DNA of 64,000 bases, from positions 186,001-250,000 of the forward strand of contig JBQDEV010000003.1 of assembly GCA_052084925.1 (NCBI GenBank). Direction: 5' to 3'. The notes under the pieces were generated by a model. The model was given only the letters and a program-made list of their open reading frames with translations, made no database searches and was not told where the DNA came from. Below are positions 1-7,544 of the stretch, piece by piece. The translations under genes and the position numbers were made by a program. Position 1 is the first letter of the stretch. Each line of letters begins with the position of its first letter. The stretch is from CmP2 sp052084925 (GTDB lineage Bacteria; Actinomycetota; Actinomycetes; Actinomycetales; Micrococcaceae).

Positions 1-540
1 GTGGGGTTGGAAGTGCTGTGCCGTCTGGGTACGGCGCCGGGCCTCGCCGGAGGAGATGTTGACGGTGTCCTGCAGCAGATGGTCGGCCCCGCGGTAGCCG
101 TCCCGGCCCTCGGGGATGCCGAGCAGTTCGAATTTCTTGCCCGGCGTGCGGTAGGCCTCGGTGAGGGTTCCGTCGAGGCGGGACTGCACCGCCTGCACGA
201 GGGTGGTGAGCCGCTGTGCGGACTTCATGAGGGCCGGTATTGTGGCGCGCTCATCACCTGCGGCGAGGGCGGTGTACTCCCCGGGGGTGGCGTCCTCATC
301 CACCTCGTACCGGGTGAATTCGCGTTCAGCCGCGTGGCCGGTGAGACGCCGGGTGACGGAGATCAGCCCCTTCTGCAGGGCTTCGAGTGCGGCGCCCAGG
401 TTCACGTCGTCGAGGAGCTCCGCGAAGGTGTCGCCGACGCTGAGCTCCTTCAGTGGGGGCAGTGGAGAGCCGTTCTGTGGAGTGGAGCCGGTCGCGCGAG
501 GAGACTGCGGCACGGACGCGGGGCGGATGGTCGTCGTCAT
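1..540 (-). CDS. DUF222 (13E12 repeat family) protein, N-terminal part, truncated by the window edge
   Basis: The frame opens at an ATG preceded by a good ribosome site (GGGAGG, about 7 bases upstream) and stays open for 180 codons to base 1, so the C-terminal part lies outside the window. A Ser/Pro-rich N-terminus of about 30 residues is followed by helical sequence. Near the edge comes the DUF222 hallmark: a GYRGADHLL segment followed by NISSGEARRRTQTA. Family members are 400-550 residues long and normally carry a C-terminal HNH nuclease motif, which cannot be checked here. They occur in many copies in actinobacterial genomes. Their biological role is not established, and a homing-like or mobile nuclease origin is often suspected. 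The family call rests on this one motif and on the general layout. Confidence 0.65.
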   Translation of the reverse strand, partial: MTTTIRPASVPQSPRATGSTPQNGSPLPPLKELSVGDTFAELLDDVNLGAALEALQKGLISVTRRLTGHAAEREFTRYEVDEDATPGEYTALAAGDERATIPALMKSAQRLTTLVQAVQSRLDGTLTEAYRTPGKKFELLGIPEGRDGYRGADHLLQDTVNISSGEARRRTQTAQHFQPH

Positions 541-742
541 CGTGTGCACCTCCCTGCGCCGTCAATTGTTCGAGTAAATCTACCCGCAACGCGTCCGCGA
601 AAATGAGGACAGGCGTTTTATCCACAGTGGGTGCGGGTACGACACGGTTGTCCACAGTTGCGGGTGGAGTCGGCGGCGGCTCCGGCCATAGGTGGAGTGA
701 GCCTCGGGACGCGCGGCGGAGAGGAGGGGAGTGGCCGCGGGG

Positions 743-985
743 TCAGGTGGCGGTGCGGCGCACCAGGATCGCCTGCGGTGACGGTGACGGTGACGGTGAC
801 TGTGCCTGTGTCGGTGCCGCGGCACGGCGCACGGAAGCGGCCGTGCGGGTGGTGGGGGAATCGCGGCCCGCAGCGGCGGAGCGCTGGACAAGGCGGCCCG
901 TCTGCACCTGGCGCGCTACGCGAAAGGAAAGCTGGGCCTGGACGGAGCGAATGCGCTGAAAGCGCTGCACAGCCTGCTGATCCAT
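743..985 (-). CDS. small low-complexity ORF, doubtful gene
   Basis: This 80-residue frame starts at an ATG with a convincing ribosome site (AAGGAG, about 8 bases upstream). The predicted protein is rich in Gln, Arg, Ala and Ser and contains a Ser-Pro repeat encoded by the GGTGAC hexamers. It has no signal peptide, no membrane segment and no recognisable domain. It could be a real small basic protein or a chance frame in a G/C-rich gap between the DUF222 gene and paaZ. The ribosome site is the only positive evidence. Confidence 0.3.
   Translation of the reverse strand: MDQQAVQRFQRIRSVQAQLSFRVARQVQTGRLVQRSAAAGRDSPTTRTAASVRRAAAPTQAQSPSPSPSPQAILVRRTAT
777..800. repeat. four tandem GGTGAC hexamers
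   Basis: Four perfect copies of GGTGAC stand head to tail, followed by degenerate related sequence to about base 818. On the minus strand they encode the Ser-Pro repeat of the small ORF. This is a simple-sequence tract that may vary in length between strains. Confidence 0.8.
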
Positions 986-1089
986 GGTGTCTTACTCCTT
1001 ATGCGCTGTTCATCTCGAGGTCACCGCGGCGCTCGACGTTCCTTGCCCGGCGTCGCGGTTTGGATGAAGGCTGAAGTGTTGCCATGGGG

Positions 1090-3201
1090 TCATTCTGCCG
1101 CAATCGGCCAGGTTTTGGAAACAAGGGTGAGCACGTCATAGGTGGCCACGACCTCGTCGTCCTGGTTGTGCAGCACGGCATCCCAGCGAACTTCGCCGTA
1201 CTCATCGGTGACCCGCGGGGTGATTTGCTTGGCGGTCAGGGTGACGCGGACGGCGTCGTCGTAGGTCACCGGGGTGATGAAGCGGAGGTTCTCCAGTCCG
1301 TAGTTGGCGAGCACCGGTCCCGGGGCCGGCTCCACGAACAGCCCAGCGGCCCAGGAGACCAGCAGGTAGCCGTGGGCCACCCGCCGCGGGAAGAATGGGT
1401 TGGCGGTGGCGGCCTCCTCATCGGTGTGCGCGTAGAAGGTGTCGCCGGTTTTCTCCGCGAACTCGAGGATGTCGTCCAAGTGCACGGTGCGCAGCTCGGA
1501 AGCGAACTGGTCGCCGATGCGCAAGGTTTCCAACGACTTGCGGAACGGGTGCTCGCCGGTGCCGACCTCGACGTCGTGCCGGGTCACCGTGGTGGCGGCG
1601 GCCCCGGAGTGCCAGACCCCGGTGATGGCGGTGAGCATATCGGGGGAGCCTTGCAAGGCGGTGCGCTGCATGTAGTGCTTGACGGCGCGCATGCCACCGA
1701 GCTCCTCGCCGCCGCCGGCGCGACCCGGTCCGCCGTGCACCAGATGCGGCATGGGGGAGCCGTGGCCGGTGGAGGTTTTGGCGGTCTGCCGGTTGAGCAC
1801 GTGCACGCGCCCGTGGTGGGCGGCGATGCCGGTGGCGATGGCGCGCACGGTCTCGGTGTCGTTCGAGCAGACGGTGGCCACCAGGGAACCGGAGCCCAGC
1901 GCGGCCAGGCGCACCGCTTCCTCGGGCGCGCCGGAGTAGCCGATCACCGAGGTGACCGGGCCGAACGCCTCCACTGCGTGCACCTCGGCGGTGTCGGCGT
2001 CGTCGAAGGTGAGGATGGTCGGCGGGAAGTAGGCGGGGTCGGTGTCGGAAGTAACGGGGTCGGCTCCGCCCACGCGCACGGTACCGCCCGCTTCAACCAG
2101 GCGCTGCACGGCCGCGGCGACGTCGCGCTGCTGATCCACCGAGGCCAGCGCACCCATGGTGGTGCCCTCGGTGCGAGGATCCCCGACGACGATCTTCGAT
2201 TCCAGCTGGGCTGCGAGTGCTGAAACGACGGGTTCGACCAGGTCCTGCGGCACGATCACGCGGCGAATCGCGGTGCATTTCTGCCCGGCCTTCGCCGTCA
2301 TCTCCACGAACACGGATTTGATGAACGCGGTGAATTCAGGGGTGTCCTCGTTGGCGTCGGCGCCCAGAAGAGCGGCGTTGAGCGAATCGGTTTCTGCGGT
2401 GAAGCGCACCCCGCCCTCAATCACGTTGCGGTGCGTGCGCAGCGACTGTGCGGTGGCGGCCGAGCCGGTGAAGGCCACGTGGTCGCGGTAGTCCAGGTGG
2501 TCCAGTAGGTCCCGCGCCGAGCCGGAAATCAGCTGCAGCGAGCCCTCGGGCAGGATCCCGGAGTCGAGCATGAGTCGAACGCAGGCCTCGGTCACGTAGC
2601 CGGTGGGGGTGGCGGGTTTGACCAGCGACGGCATGCCAGCCAGGAACGACGGCGCGAATTTTTCGAGCATGCCCCAGACAGGGAAGTTGAACGCATTGAT
2701 CTGCACGGCCACCCCGGGCATGCGGGTGTGCACGTGGGTGCCGATGAACGAACCATCAGCCGAGAGCGGTTCGGTAGCGCCGTCGAGAATGACGTTGGCG
2801 TTGGGCAGCTCGCGCCGGCCCTTGGAGGAGAACGTGAACAGGGTGCCGATGCCGCCGTCGACGTCGATCAAGTGGTCGCGCTGCGTGGAGCCGGTCTTGA
2901 AGGAGACGTCGTAGAGCTGTTGCTTGTGCTCGCTCAGGTGGAGTGCGAGTTCCTTGAGTTTCAGTGCGCGCTCGTGCAGGGTGAGCTCGCCGAGGTTGCG
3001 CTGGCCCACGGTGCGGCCGTGCTCAATAGCCCCGGCCAGGTCGATGCCGTCGGTGGAGACCCGGGCCACCAGCTCTCCGGTGGAGGCATCGCGCACTTCG
3101 GTGCTGCGCTGCGGGTTCTCCGGCGCCCACCAGGAGCCCTGGAGGTAGGAGGGCAGGATCGGGGTCGGGCTCGCGGTGGCGTTCGACGGCGTGGCGGTCA
3201 T
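1090..3201 (-). CDS. paaZ: PaaZ, bifunctional oxepin-CoA hydrolase / 3-oxo-5,6-dehydrosuberyl-CoA semialdehyde dehydrogenase
   Basis: The product hydrolyses the oxepin ring made from phenylacetyl-CoA and oxidises the resulting semialdehyde, feeding beta-oxidation. The 703 residues match the fused family length. An NADP-dependent aldehyde dehydrogenase domain covers about residues 30-530, with a cofactor-region motif FTGSAATAQ and the catalytic cysteine in AGQKCTAIRR (about residue 309). A MaoC-like hotdog hydratase domain follows (about 555-690) with FAEKTGDTFYAHTD and RRVAHGYLL. The start has a strong ribosome site (GGAGGGG). Ring-activating genes (paaABCDE, paaK) are not in the window, so the pathway is split. 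A TetR-type operator lies about 60 bases upstream. Both activities are inferred from family membership; the fused layout is distinctive. Confidence 0.92.
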   Translation of the reverse strand: MTATPSNATASPTPILPSYLQGSWWAPENPQRSTEVRDASTGELVARVSTDGIDLAGAIEHGRTVGQRNLGELTLHERALKLKELALHLSEHKQQLYDVSFKTGSTQRDHLIDVDGGIGTLFTFSSKGRRELPNANVILDGATEPLSADGSFIGTHVHTRMPGVAVQINAFNFPVWGMLEKFAPSFLAGMPSLVKPATPTGYVTEACVRLMLDSGILPEGSLQLISGSARDLLDHLDYRDHVAFTGSAATAQSLRTHRNVIEGGVRFTAETDSLNAALLGADANEDTPEFTAFIKSVFVEMTAKAGQKCTAIRRVIVPQDLVEPVVSALAAQLESKIVVGDPRTEGTTMGALASVDQQRDVAAAVQRLVEAGGTVRVGGADPVTSDTDPAYFPPTILTFDDADTAEVHAVEAFGPVTSVIGYSGAPEEAVRLAALGSGSLVATVCSNDTETVRAIATGIAAHHGRVHVLNRQTAKTSTGHGSPMPHLVHGGPGRAGGGEELGGMRAVKHYMQRTALQGSPDMLTAITGVWHSGAAATTVTRHDVEVGTGEHPFRKSLETLRIGDQFASELRTVHLDDILEFAEKTGDTFYAHTDEEAATANPFFPRRVAHGYLLVSWAAGLFVEPAPGPVLANYGLENLRFITPVTYDDAVRVTLTAKQITPRVTDEYGEVRWDAVLHNQDDEVVATYDVLTLVSKTWPIAAE

Positions 3202-3256
3202 GGGGTCCCCTCCGGACGGTGGCGGTAATGTGGCCCACCGCTCAGAAAAGTTTCTG

Positions 3257-3270
3257 AACGATCGGTCGGT
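3257..3270. promoter_or_regulatory. TetR-type (PaaR-like) operator upstream of paaZ
   Basis: On the minus strand this reads ACCGACCGATCGTT. It matches 12 of 14 positions of the perfect palindrome ACCGACCGGTCGGT found before the MHS transporter at 25.1 kb. It resembles the ACCG-rich inverted repeat recognised by the TetR-family repressor PaaR of Corynebacterium, as I recall it. No paaR gene is visible in the window. Confidence 0.45.
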
Positions 3271-3385
3271 ATTGTACTCACCATAACCCAGGTCACATTC
3301 CCGGCGCCAACGCTGTTAGCGATACCACGGCACTGTTCACCTCGGGCGGCTAGAATGGTGCCGCTGTCAATCAGAAGGGCACTTC

Positions 3386-3853
3386 ATGCTGCGCACCATG
3401 TTCCACGCGAAGATCCATCGCGCCACGGTGACCGAAGCGAACCTGCATTACGTCGGATCCGTCACGGTGGATCAGGACCTGCTCGATGCCGCCGGGATTC
3501 TGCCGGGCGAGCTGGTCTCGATCGTCGACATCACCAACGGCGCCCGTCTCGAGACCTACACCATCGCCGGTGACCGCGGATCCGGGGTGGTGGGCATCAA
3601 CGGTGCCGCCGCGCATCTGATTCACCCCGGTGACCTCGTCATTCTGATCGCCTATGCCCAGATGGAGGACGCCGAGGCGCGCAGCTACGTGCCCTCGGTC
3701 GTGCATGTCGACGCCGAGAACCGCATCGTCGAAACCGGTGGCGACCCGGCGGAGGGAATTCTCGACGGCGTGCACCGGCCCCCGCATTCTCGCACCCTCG
3801 CCGAGGCTCAGGCCGATCTGGTGTCCGCGTCGTCGTCGGGTCTCCGTGGCTGA
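3386..3853 (+). CDS. panD: aspartate 1-decarboxylase proenzyme
   Basis: PanD converts L-aspartate to beta-alanine for pantothenate and coenzyme A synthesis. The proenzyme cleaves itself at Gly24-Ser25 to make the pyruvoyl cofactor, and that pair is present in YVGSVTVD at the expected position. The N-terminus MLRTMFHAKIHRATVT aligns naturally with the family and supports this start, and AAGGG lies just upstream. At 155 residues it is slightly longer than the usual 126-140, with a non-conserved C-terminal tail. The thioesterase gene begins inside its last codons (8-base overlap), so the two are probably co-translated. A TAGAAT at 3351-3356 is a plausible -10 box. Confidence 0.95.
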   Translation: MLRTMFHAKIHRATVTEANLHYVGSVTVDQDLLDAAGILPGELVSIVDITNGARLETYTIAGDRGSGVVGINGAAAHLIHPGDLVILIAYAQMEDAEARSYVPSVVHVDAENRIVETGGDPAEGILDGVHRPPHSRTLAEAQADLVSASSSGLRG

Positions 3854-4307
3854 GAATCCGGCGGACCAGTGGGACCAGCCGGACCAGTCAGGCGAGTCGG
3901 ACCAGCACGCCGCCTGGACCATCACGCTCGGCGAACTCGACGAGAAGATGGGCGTGAAGGTCATCGAACAGTCCGCGCAACGCGTCGTCGCCACCATGCC
4001 GGTGGAAGGTAACCGCCAGTCTCTGGGACTGCTCCACGGCGGGGCCATGGTCGCGATCGCAGAAGCGGTCGGCTCCTGGGCTGCTGTCATCCATGCGTCG
4101 TCGATGGGCAAGGTCGCCGTCGGCGTCGATATCAACGCCACGCATCACCGGTCCTCGCGCGCTGGAATGGTCACCGCCACCGCCACGGCTATCCACCTGG
4201 GGCGCAGCCTCACCACCCACGAGGTTCTGGTGGAGCACGAGAACGGCGACCGACTCTGCACCGCCCGCATCACCAATTTCGTGAAGGACCGTCCCGGCGC
4301 CCGCTGA
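3846..4307 (+). CDS. PaaI-family hotdog acyl-CoA thioesterase
   Basis: The chosen GTG start overlaps the end of panD by 8 bases. The first 25 residues are hydrophilic and rich in Asp, Gln and Pro, followed by a single hotdog domain. The family signature LLHGGAMVAIAEAVGSWAA carries the HGG turn and the acidic catalytic residue, and GVDINATHHRSS matches the second conserved strand. Members hydrolyse aryl- or acyl-CoA thioesters; MenI-type 1,4-dihydroxy-2-naphthoyl-CoA hydrolases and phenylacetyl-CoA thioesterases both look like this. With paaZ divergent and close by, a role in releasing trapped CoA during phenylacetate breakdown is attractive but inferred. The operon link with panD also ties it to CoA supply. 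Confidence 0.8.
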   Translation: MAENPADQWDQPDQSGESDQHAAWTITLGELDEKMGVKVIEQSAQRVVATMPVEGNRQSLGLLHGGAMVAIAEAVGSWAAVIHASSMGKVAVGVDINATHHRSSRAGMVTATATAIHLGRSLTTHEVLVEHENGDRLCTARITNFVKDRPGAR

Positions 4308-4357
4308 CCGGTACGCTCGGCCCGTGATAGCGCGGCCCCCAGATTCTCCAGGCAAAA

Positions 4358-4396
4358 CAGCGCCCCCGAAGGGTAGGGATCCGTTCGGGGGCGCTG
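4358..4396. terminator. bidirectional hairpin terminator
   Basis: A perfect 13-bp stem (CAGCGCCCCCGAA pairing with TTCGGGGGCGCTG) with a 13-base loop sits between the convergent thioesterase and permease genes. AAAA flanks the left arm, which gives a short U run for the minus-strand transcript. Confidence 0.8.
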
Positions 4397-4417
4397 AGGT
4401 TCAGGGAGCCGACAGTC

Positions 4418-6061
4418 TTAGTGGTCGACCGCCTTCTCCGCGCCCACACCGGTGAGCGAGCGGATCTCCATCTCGGCTTGTTTCGCCGGATCCTCGTCGT
4501 CCTTCGAGGTGACCGAACCCAGCCAGCCCAGGAAGAACGCCAGCGGGATCGACACCAGACCGGGGTTGGTGAGCGGGTAGAACGCCAGGTCCACGTCCGG
4601 GAAGAACGAGGTGGGGGCACCCCACACCACCGGTGAGAAGATGATCAGCGCCACGGAGGTACCGAGCCCGCCGTACATCGACCACAGTGCGCCGCGGGTG
4701 GTGAACCGGCGCCAGAACAGCGAGTACAGGATGGTCGGCAGGTTCGCCGAGGCCGCCACCGCGAAGGCGAGCGACACCAGGAACGCCACGTTCTGGCCCT
4801 GGGCGCCAATCCCGCCGGCGATTGCCAGTACGCCGACGACGACCACGGTGATACGTCCGACGCGGACCTCGCCCTTCGAATCGATCTGGCCCTTCTTGAT
4901 GACCTGACCGTAGATGTCGTGGGCGAACGATGCCGAGGCGGTGATCGTCAGACCGGCCACTACCGCGAGGATGGTCGCGAAGGCCACGGCCGCGATCAGG
5001 CCCAGCAGCAGGGTGCCGCCGAGTTCGTAGGCGAGCAGCGGTGCAGCCGAGTTCTGACCGCCCGGAGCGTTGTTGATCTGCTCGGGGGTGAGCAGAGCGG
5101 CCGCCCCGAAGCCCAGCACCAGGGTGAACAGGTAGAAGGCGCCGATGAGCACGATCGCCCACACCACGGACTTGCGGGCCTCCTTTGCCGTGGGCACGGT
5201 GTAGAACCGCATCAGCACGTGCGGCAGACCCGCGGTGCCGAAGACCAGGGCAATACCCAGGGAGATGAAGTTCAACTTGGTCATGAAGTCGGCGCCGTAC
5301 TGCAGGCCCGGCTCCAGCAGCCCCGGCTCACCCGAGACCTCGACGGCCTGACCCAGCATCTCCGAGAAGTTGAACCCGAACAGGGCCAGGATCCACACCG
5401 TCATCACGGCGGTGCCGGCGATGAGCAGGGTGGCCTTGACGATCTGGACGTAGGTGGTGCCCTTCATGCCGCCGATGAACACGTAGAAGATCATCAGCAG
5501 TCCGACCACGGTGATCACCACCGACTGGCCCACGCCGCTGTCGATGCCCAGCAACAGGGACACCAGGGCGCCGGCGCCGGCCATCTGGGCCAACAGGTAG
5601 AACACGCACACCGCCAGGGTGGACGCGGACGCGGCGATGCGCACCGGGCGCTGCTTCAGCCGGAAGCTGAGCACATCGGCCATGGTGAACTTGCCGGTGT
5701 TGCGCAACATCTCGGCGACGGCGAGCAGGGCGACCAGCCAGGCCACCAGGAAGCCGATGGAGTAGAGGAAGCCGTCATAGCCGTAGATGGCGATGGCGCC
5801 CACAATTCCGAGGAACGAGGCAGCCGAGAGGTAGTCGCCCGCGATAGCCACACCGTTCTGGGTGCCGGAGAAGGAGCGGCCGCCGGCGTAGAAGTCCGCG
5901 GCGGTCTTGGTGTTCTTCGACGCGCGCAACACCAGCCACAGAGTGATGCCGACGAACACGAGGAAGATGCCGATGTTGGCCCACGGGTTGCCCACGTGGG
6001 TGCTGAGAGTCTCCTCCTGGGCCAGTAACTGGCCGGAGACTGAAGTGGTCAGGGCGCTCAT
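4418..6061 (-). CDS. sodium:solute symporter, acetate/pyruvate-type permease (ActP/MctC-like)
   Basis: This is a 547-residue membrane protein of the solute:sodium symporter family with about 13 membrane segments. The SSS core signature is present in FYAGGRSFSGTQNG and AGDYLSAASFLG, and GLPHVLMRFYTVP is typical of the ActP/MctC branch that takes up acetate, propionate or pyruvate. The C-terminal tail is charged. Its start overlaps the stop of the DUF485 gene (ATGA), so the two are translationally coupled, as is usual for this family. The divergent LytS/LytTR pair and the direct repeats between them suggest control by a carboxylate-sensing system. The exact substrate cannot be read from sequence. 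Confidence 0.88.
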   Translation of the reverse strand: MSALTTSVSGQLLAQEETLSTHVGNPWANIGIFLVFVGITLWLVLRASKNTKTAADFYAGGRSFSGTQNGVAIAGDYLSAASFLGIVGAIAIYGYDGFLYSIGFLVAWLVALLAVAEMLRNTGKFTMADVLSFRLKQRPVRIAASASTLAVCVFYLLAQMAGAGALVSLLLGIDSGVGQSVVITVVGLLMIFYVFIGGMKGTTYVQIVKATLLIAGTAVMTVWILALFGFNFSEMLGQAVEVSGEPGLLEPGLQYGADFMTKLNFISLGIALVFGTAGLPHVLMRFYTVPTAKEARKSVVWAIVLIGAFYLFTLVLGFGAAALLTPEQINNAPGGQNSAAPLLAYELGGTLLLGLIAAVAFATILAVVAGLTITASASFAHDIYGQVIKKGQIDSKGEVRVGRITVVVVGVLAIAGGIGAQGQNVAFLVSLAFAVAASANLPTILYSLFWRRFTTRGALWSMYGGLGTSVALIIFSPVVWGAPTSFFPDVDLAFYPLTNPGLVSIPLAFFLGWLGSVTSKDDEDPAKQAEMEIRSLTGVGAEKAVDH

Positions 6062-6492
6062 GCGCGTGCCTCGCTTTCGCCGTTCGTGCCGTGCTCGTCG
6101 GAGTCAGCGGACTCGTCGTCGATAACGGTCACAGCGGGCTCGTCGTCGGGCAGACCCACGCCGGCCGCCTCGAGCTCCTCGCGGATCTCGGTGGAGGGCG
6201 GGTCCATCTTGCGGTTGGCGAACGACACGTAGATTCCGGTGATGATGAAGGTGCTGACGAACTGCAGCAGCCCCATCACGATGCCGAGGTTGACGTTGCC
6301 GAGCACCTTGATGGCCATGAACTCGGGCGCGAACGCCGCCAGCATGATGTAGACCAGGTACCAGATCAGGAAGATTGCCATCATCGGGAAGACGAAACTG
6401 CGGTGCGTCTTCCTCAGCTGCTGGAATTGGGGCCTGGCCTGCACCTCCTGATAGTCAACGTGCCCTGAGGCGGGGGCGTGAGTGGAACTCAT
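6058..6492 (-). CDS. DUF485 membrane protein, partner of the acetate-type permease
   Basis: The start was set at the ATG with AAGGAG about 9 bases upstream, giving MSSTHAPASGH and 144 residues; a longer frame exists but lacks a ribosome site. The protein has two membrane helices (around FVFPMMAIFLIWYLVYIM and VMGLLQFVSTFIITGIYV), the conserved YxxAxxxxxFxxLRKxHRxF-type entry seen here as VQARPQFQQLRKTHRSFVFP, and an acidic C-terminus. DUF485 proteins are almost always encoded directly upstream of ActP/MctC-type symporters and are thought to act as a small accessory subunit. The 4-base overlap with the permease supports a stoichiometric pair. Confidence 0.87.
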   Translation of the reverse strand: MSSTHAPASGHVDYQEVQARPQFQQLRKTHRSFVFPMMAIFLIWYLVYIMLAAFAPEFMAIKVLGNVNLGIVMGLLQFVSTFIITGIYVSFANRKMDPPSTEIREELEAAGVGLPDDEPAVTVIDDESADSDEHGTNGESEARA

Positions 6493-6590
6493 CGACTGCT
6501 CCTTCGCGTGCGAGAGTGTGATTTGTGTGACTTGGACCACACTGCCGCACGGATTGTGCCCTTGAGAAGCGCGAGGGGAGCATGGTGCGG

Positions 6591-6624
6591 TGAACGGTGG
6601 ACGTCAGGCGCTGAACGGTCGACG
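6591..6624. promoter_or_regulatory. paired direct repeats, probable LytTR response-regulator site
   Basis: TGAACGGTGGACG (6591-6603) and TGAACGGTCGACG (6612-6624) match at 12 of 13 positions and start exactly 21 bp apart, two helical turns. On the minus strand each reads ACCGTTCA, which fits the known LytTR half-site pattern of two direct repeats on one DNA face. They lie about 100 bp upstream of the DUF485-permease operon and 36 bp upstream of the kinase gene, between the divergent operons. Confidence 0.65.
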
Positions 6625-6659
6625 AGCGGGATGCCCCGCTGCGGCTGACCTGGCCTACC

Positions 6660-7544
6660 ATGGTGTTCATGCTTCAGCTCACTCCCCTCGGCATCGCCCT
6701 GCTGATGCTCGGTGGGCTGATCCTCGTCGTCGTGCTCCTTGTGCTGACACGACGCCGCTCGGCCCAGCATTTCCGTCGGGTGCACGGCGCCACGGAGGGC
6801 CAGGGGATCGACGGCGTCGACGACGGCGCCCGCGCGGGCGAGCCCGCAGCGGGGGCGGTGGCGTCTGACGGCGACGCCGAGGAGCGCTACCGCCAGTTGG
6901 CCGAGGCCACCCACAACCATCTGGTCGAGGCGCAGCTGCGCAGCCTACGCGCCCAGATCTCCCCGCACTTCATCTACAACAGCCTGAACGTGATCGCCTC
7001 GCTGATTCCCACCGACCCGGTGCGGGCCCGGGAGCTGGTGCTGGAGTTCGCCGATTTCACCCGGTACTCGCTGCGCTCCGACACCGACTTCACCACGCTG
7101 GCCGAGGAACTGGACGCCGTCGAGCGCTACGTGCTGCTGCAGAAGGCCCGCTTCGCGGACCGCATTGAGGTCTCGCTGTCGATCGCCCCGGAGGCCCTGG
7201 GCATGGAGGTGCCGTTCCTGGCGGTGCAGCCGCTGGTGGAAAACGCCATGCGCCACGGGCTCAAGGACACCGACGAGGTCGGCTACGTGCACCTCAGCGT
7301 GCGCGACGAGGGCACCCACGCCGTCATCAGTGTCGAGGACGACGGGGTGGGCGCGGAACCCGAGTACATGGCCCAGGTGCTGCGCGGCGAGGCCGAAGGA
7401 TCCCATATCGGGCTGCGCAACGTGGATTTGCGGCTGCGCCAGGCCTACGGCGGCGACCACGGGCTGACCATCGACACCGCCCCGGACGCCGGCATGCGCG
7501 TCTGGCTGCGGATCCCGAAATTCAGGACGGTGACCCCCGGATGA
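6660..7544 (+). CDS. LytS/YehU-type sensor histidine kinase
   Basis: A single N-terminal membrane helix (about residues 5-30) is followed by a linker and a His_kinase (PF06580)-type domain. The phospho-acceptor histidine lies in QISPHFIYNSLN (about residue 103). The C-terminal ATPase domain shows VENAMRHGLK (N box), EDDGVGA (G1) and GSHIGLRNVDLRLR (G2). At 294 residues it is much shorter than BtsS/YpdA or LytS kinases, which carry five to eight transmembrane helices. This protein has no sensory membrane domain, so it may sense through the neighbouring permeases or from the cytoplasm. ATGs at 6660 and 6669 are both possible starts, and no ribosome site is clear, so leaderless translation is possible. 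The response regulator starts at the ATGA overlap. Confidence 0.85.
   Translation: MVFMLQLTPLGIALLMLGGLILVVVLLVLTRRRSAQHFRRVHGATEGQGIDGVDDGARAGEPAAGAVASDGDAEERYRQLAEATHNHLVEAQLRSLRAQISPHFIYNSLNVIASLIPTDPVRARELVLEFADFTRYSLRSDTDFTTLAEELDAVERYVLLQKARFADRIEVSLSIAPEALGMEVPFLAVQPLVENAMRHGLKDTDEVGYVHLSVRDEGTHAVISVEDDGVGAEPEYMAQVLRGEAEGSHIGLRNVDLRLRQAYGGDHGLTIDTAPDAGMRVWLRIPKFRTVTPG

Noticed and set aside
1..606. Long plus-strand open frame at the left end
   Set aside because: It is the antisense shadow of the DUF222 gene; it has no ribosome site in view and its protein is low-complexity Gly/Val/Arg. The minus-strand frame has a strong ribosome site and a family motif.
777..818. GGTGAC array as a possible CRISPR or iteron array
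   Set aside because: The unit is only 6 bp with no spacers, and no cas or replication gene is near; it is a simple-sequence tract.
1084..2223. 379-codon plus-strand frame antisense to paaZ
   Set aside because: Long antisense frames are common in high-GC DNA. The translation is Gly/His/Val-rich without domains, while the minus strand encodes a complete PaaZ.
4919..6028. 369-codon plus-strand frame antisense to the acetate-type permease
   Set aside because: The protein is a Gln/His/Glu-rich artefact of the reversed hydrophobic codons; the permease on the other strand is certain.
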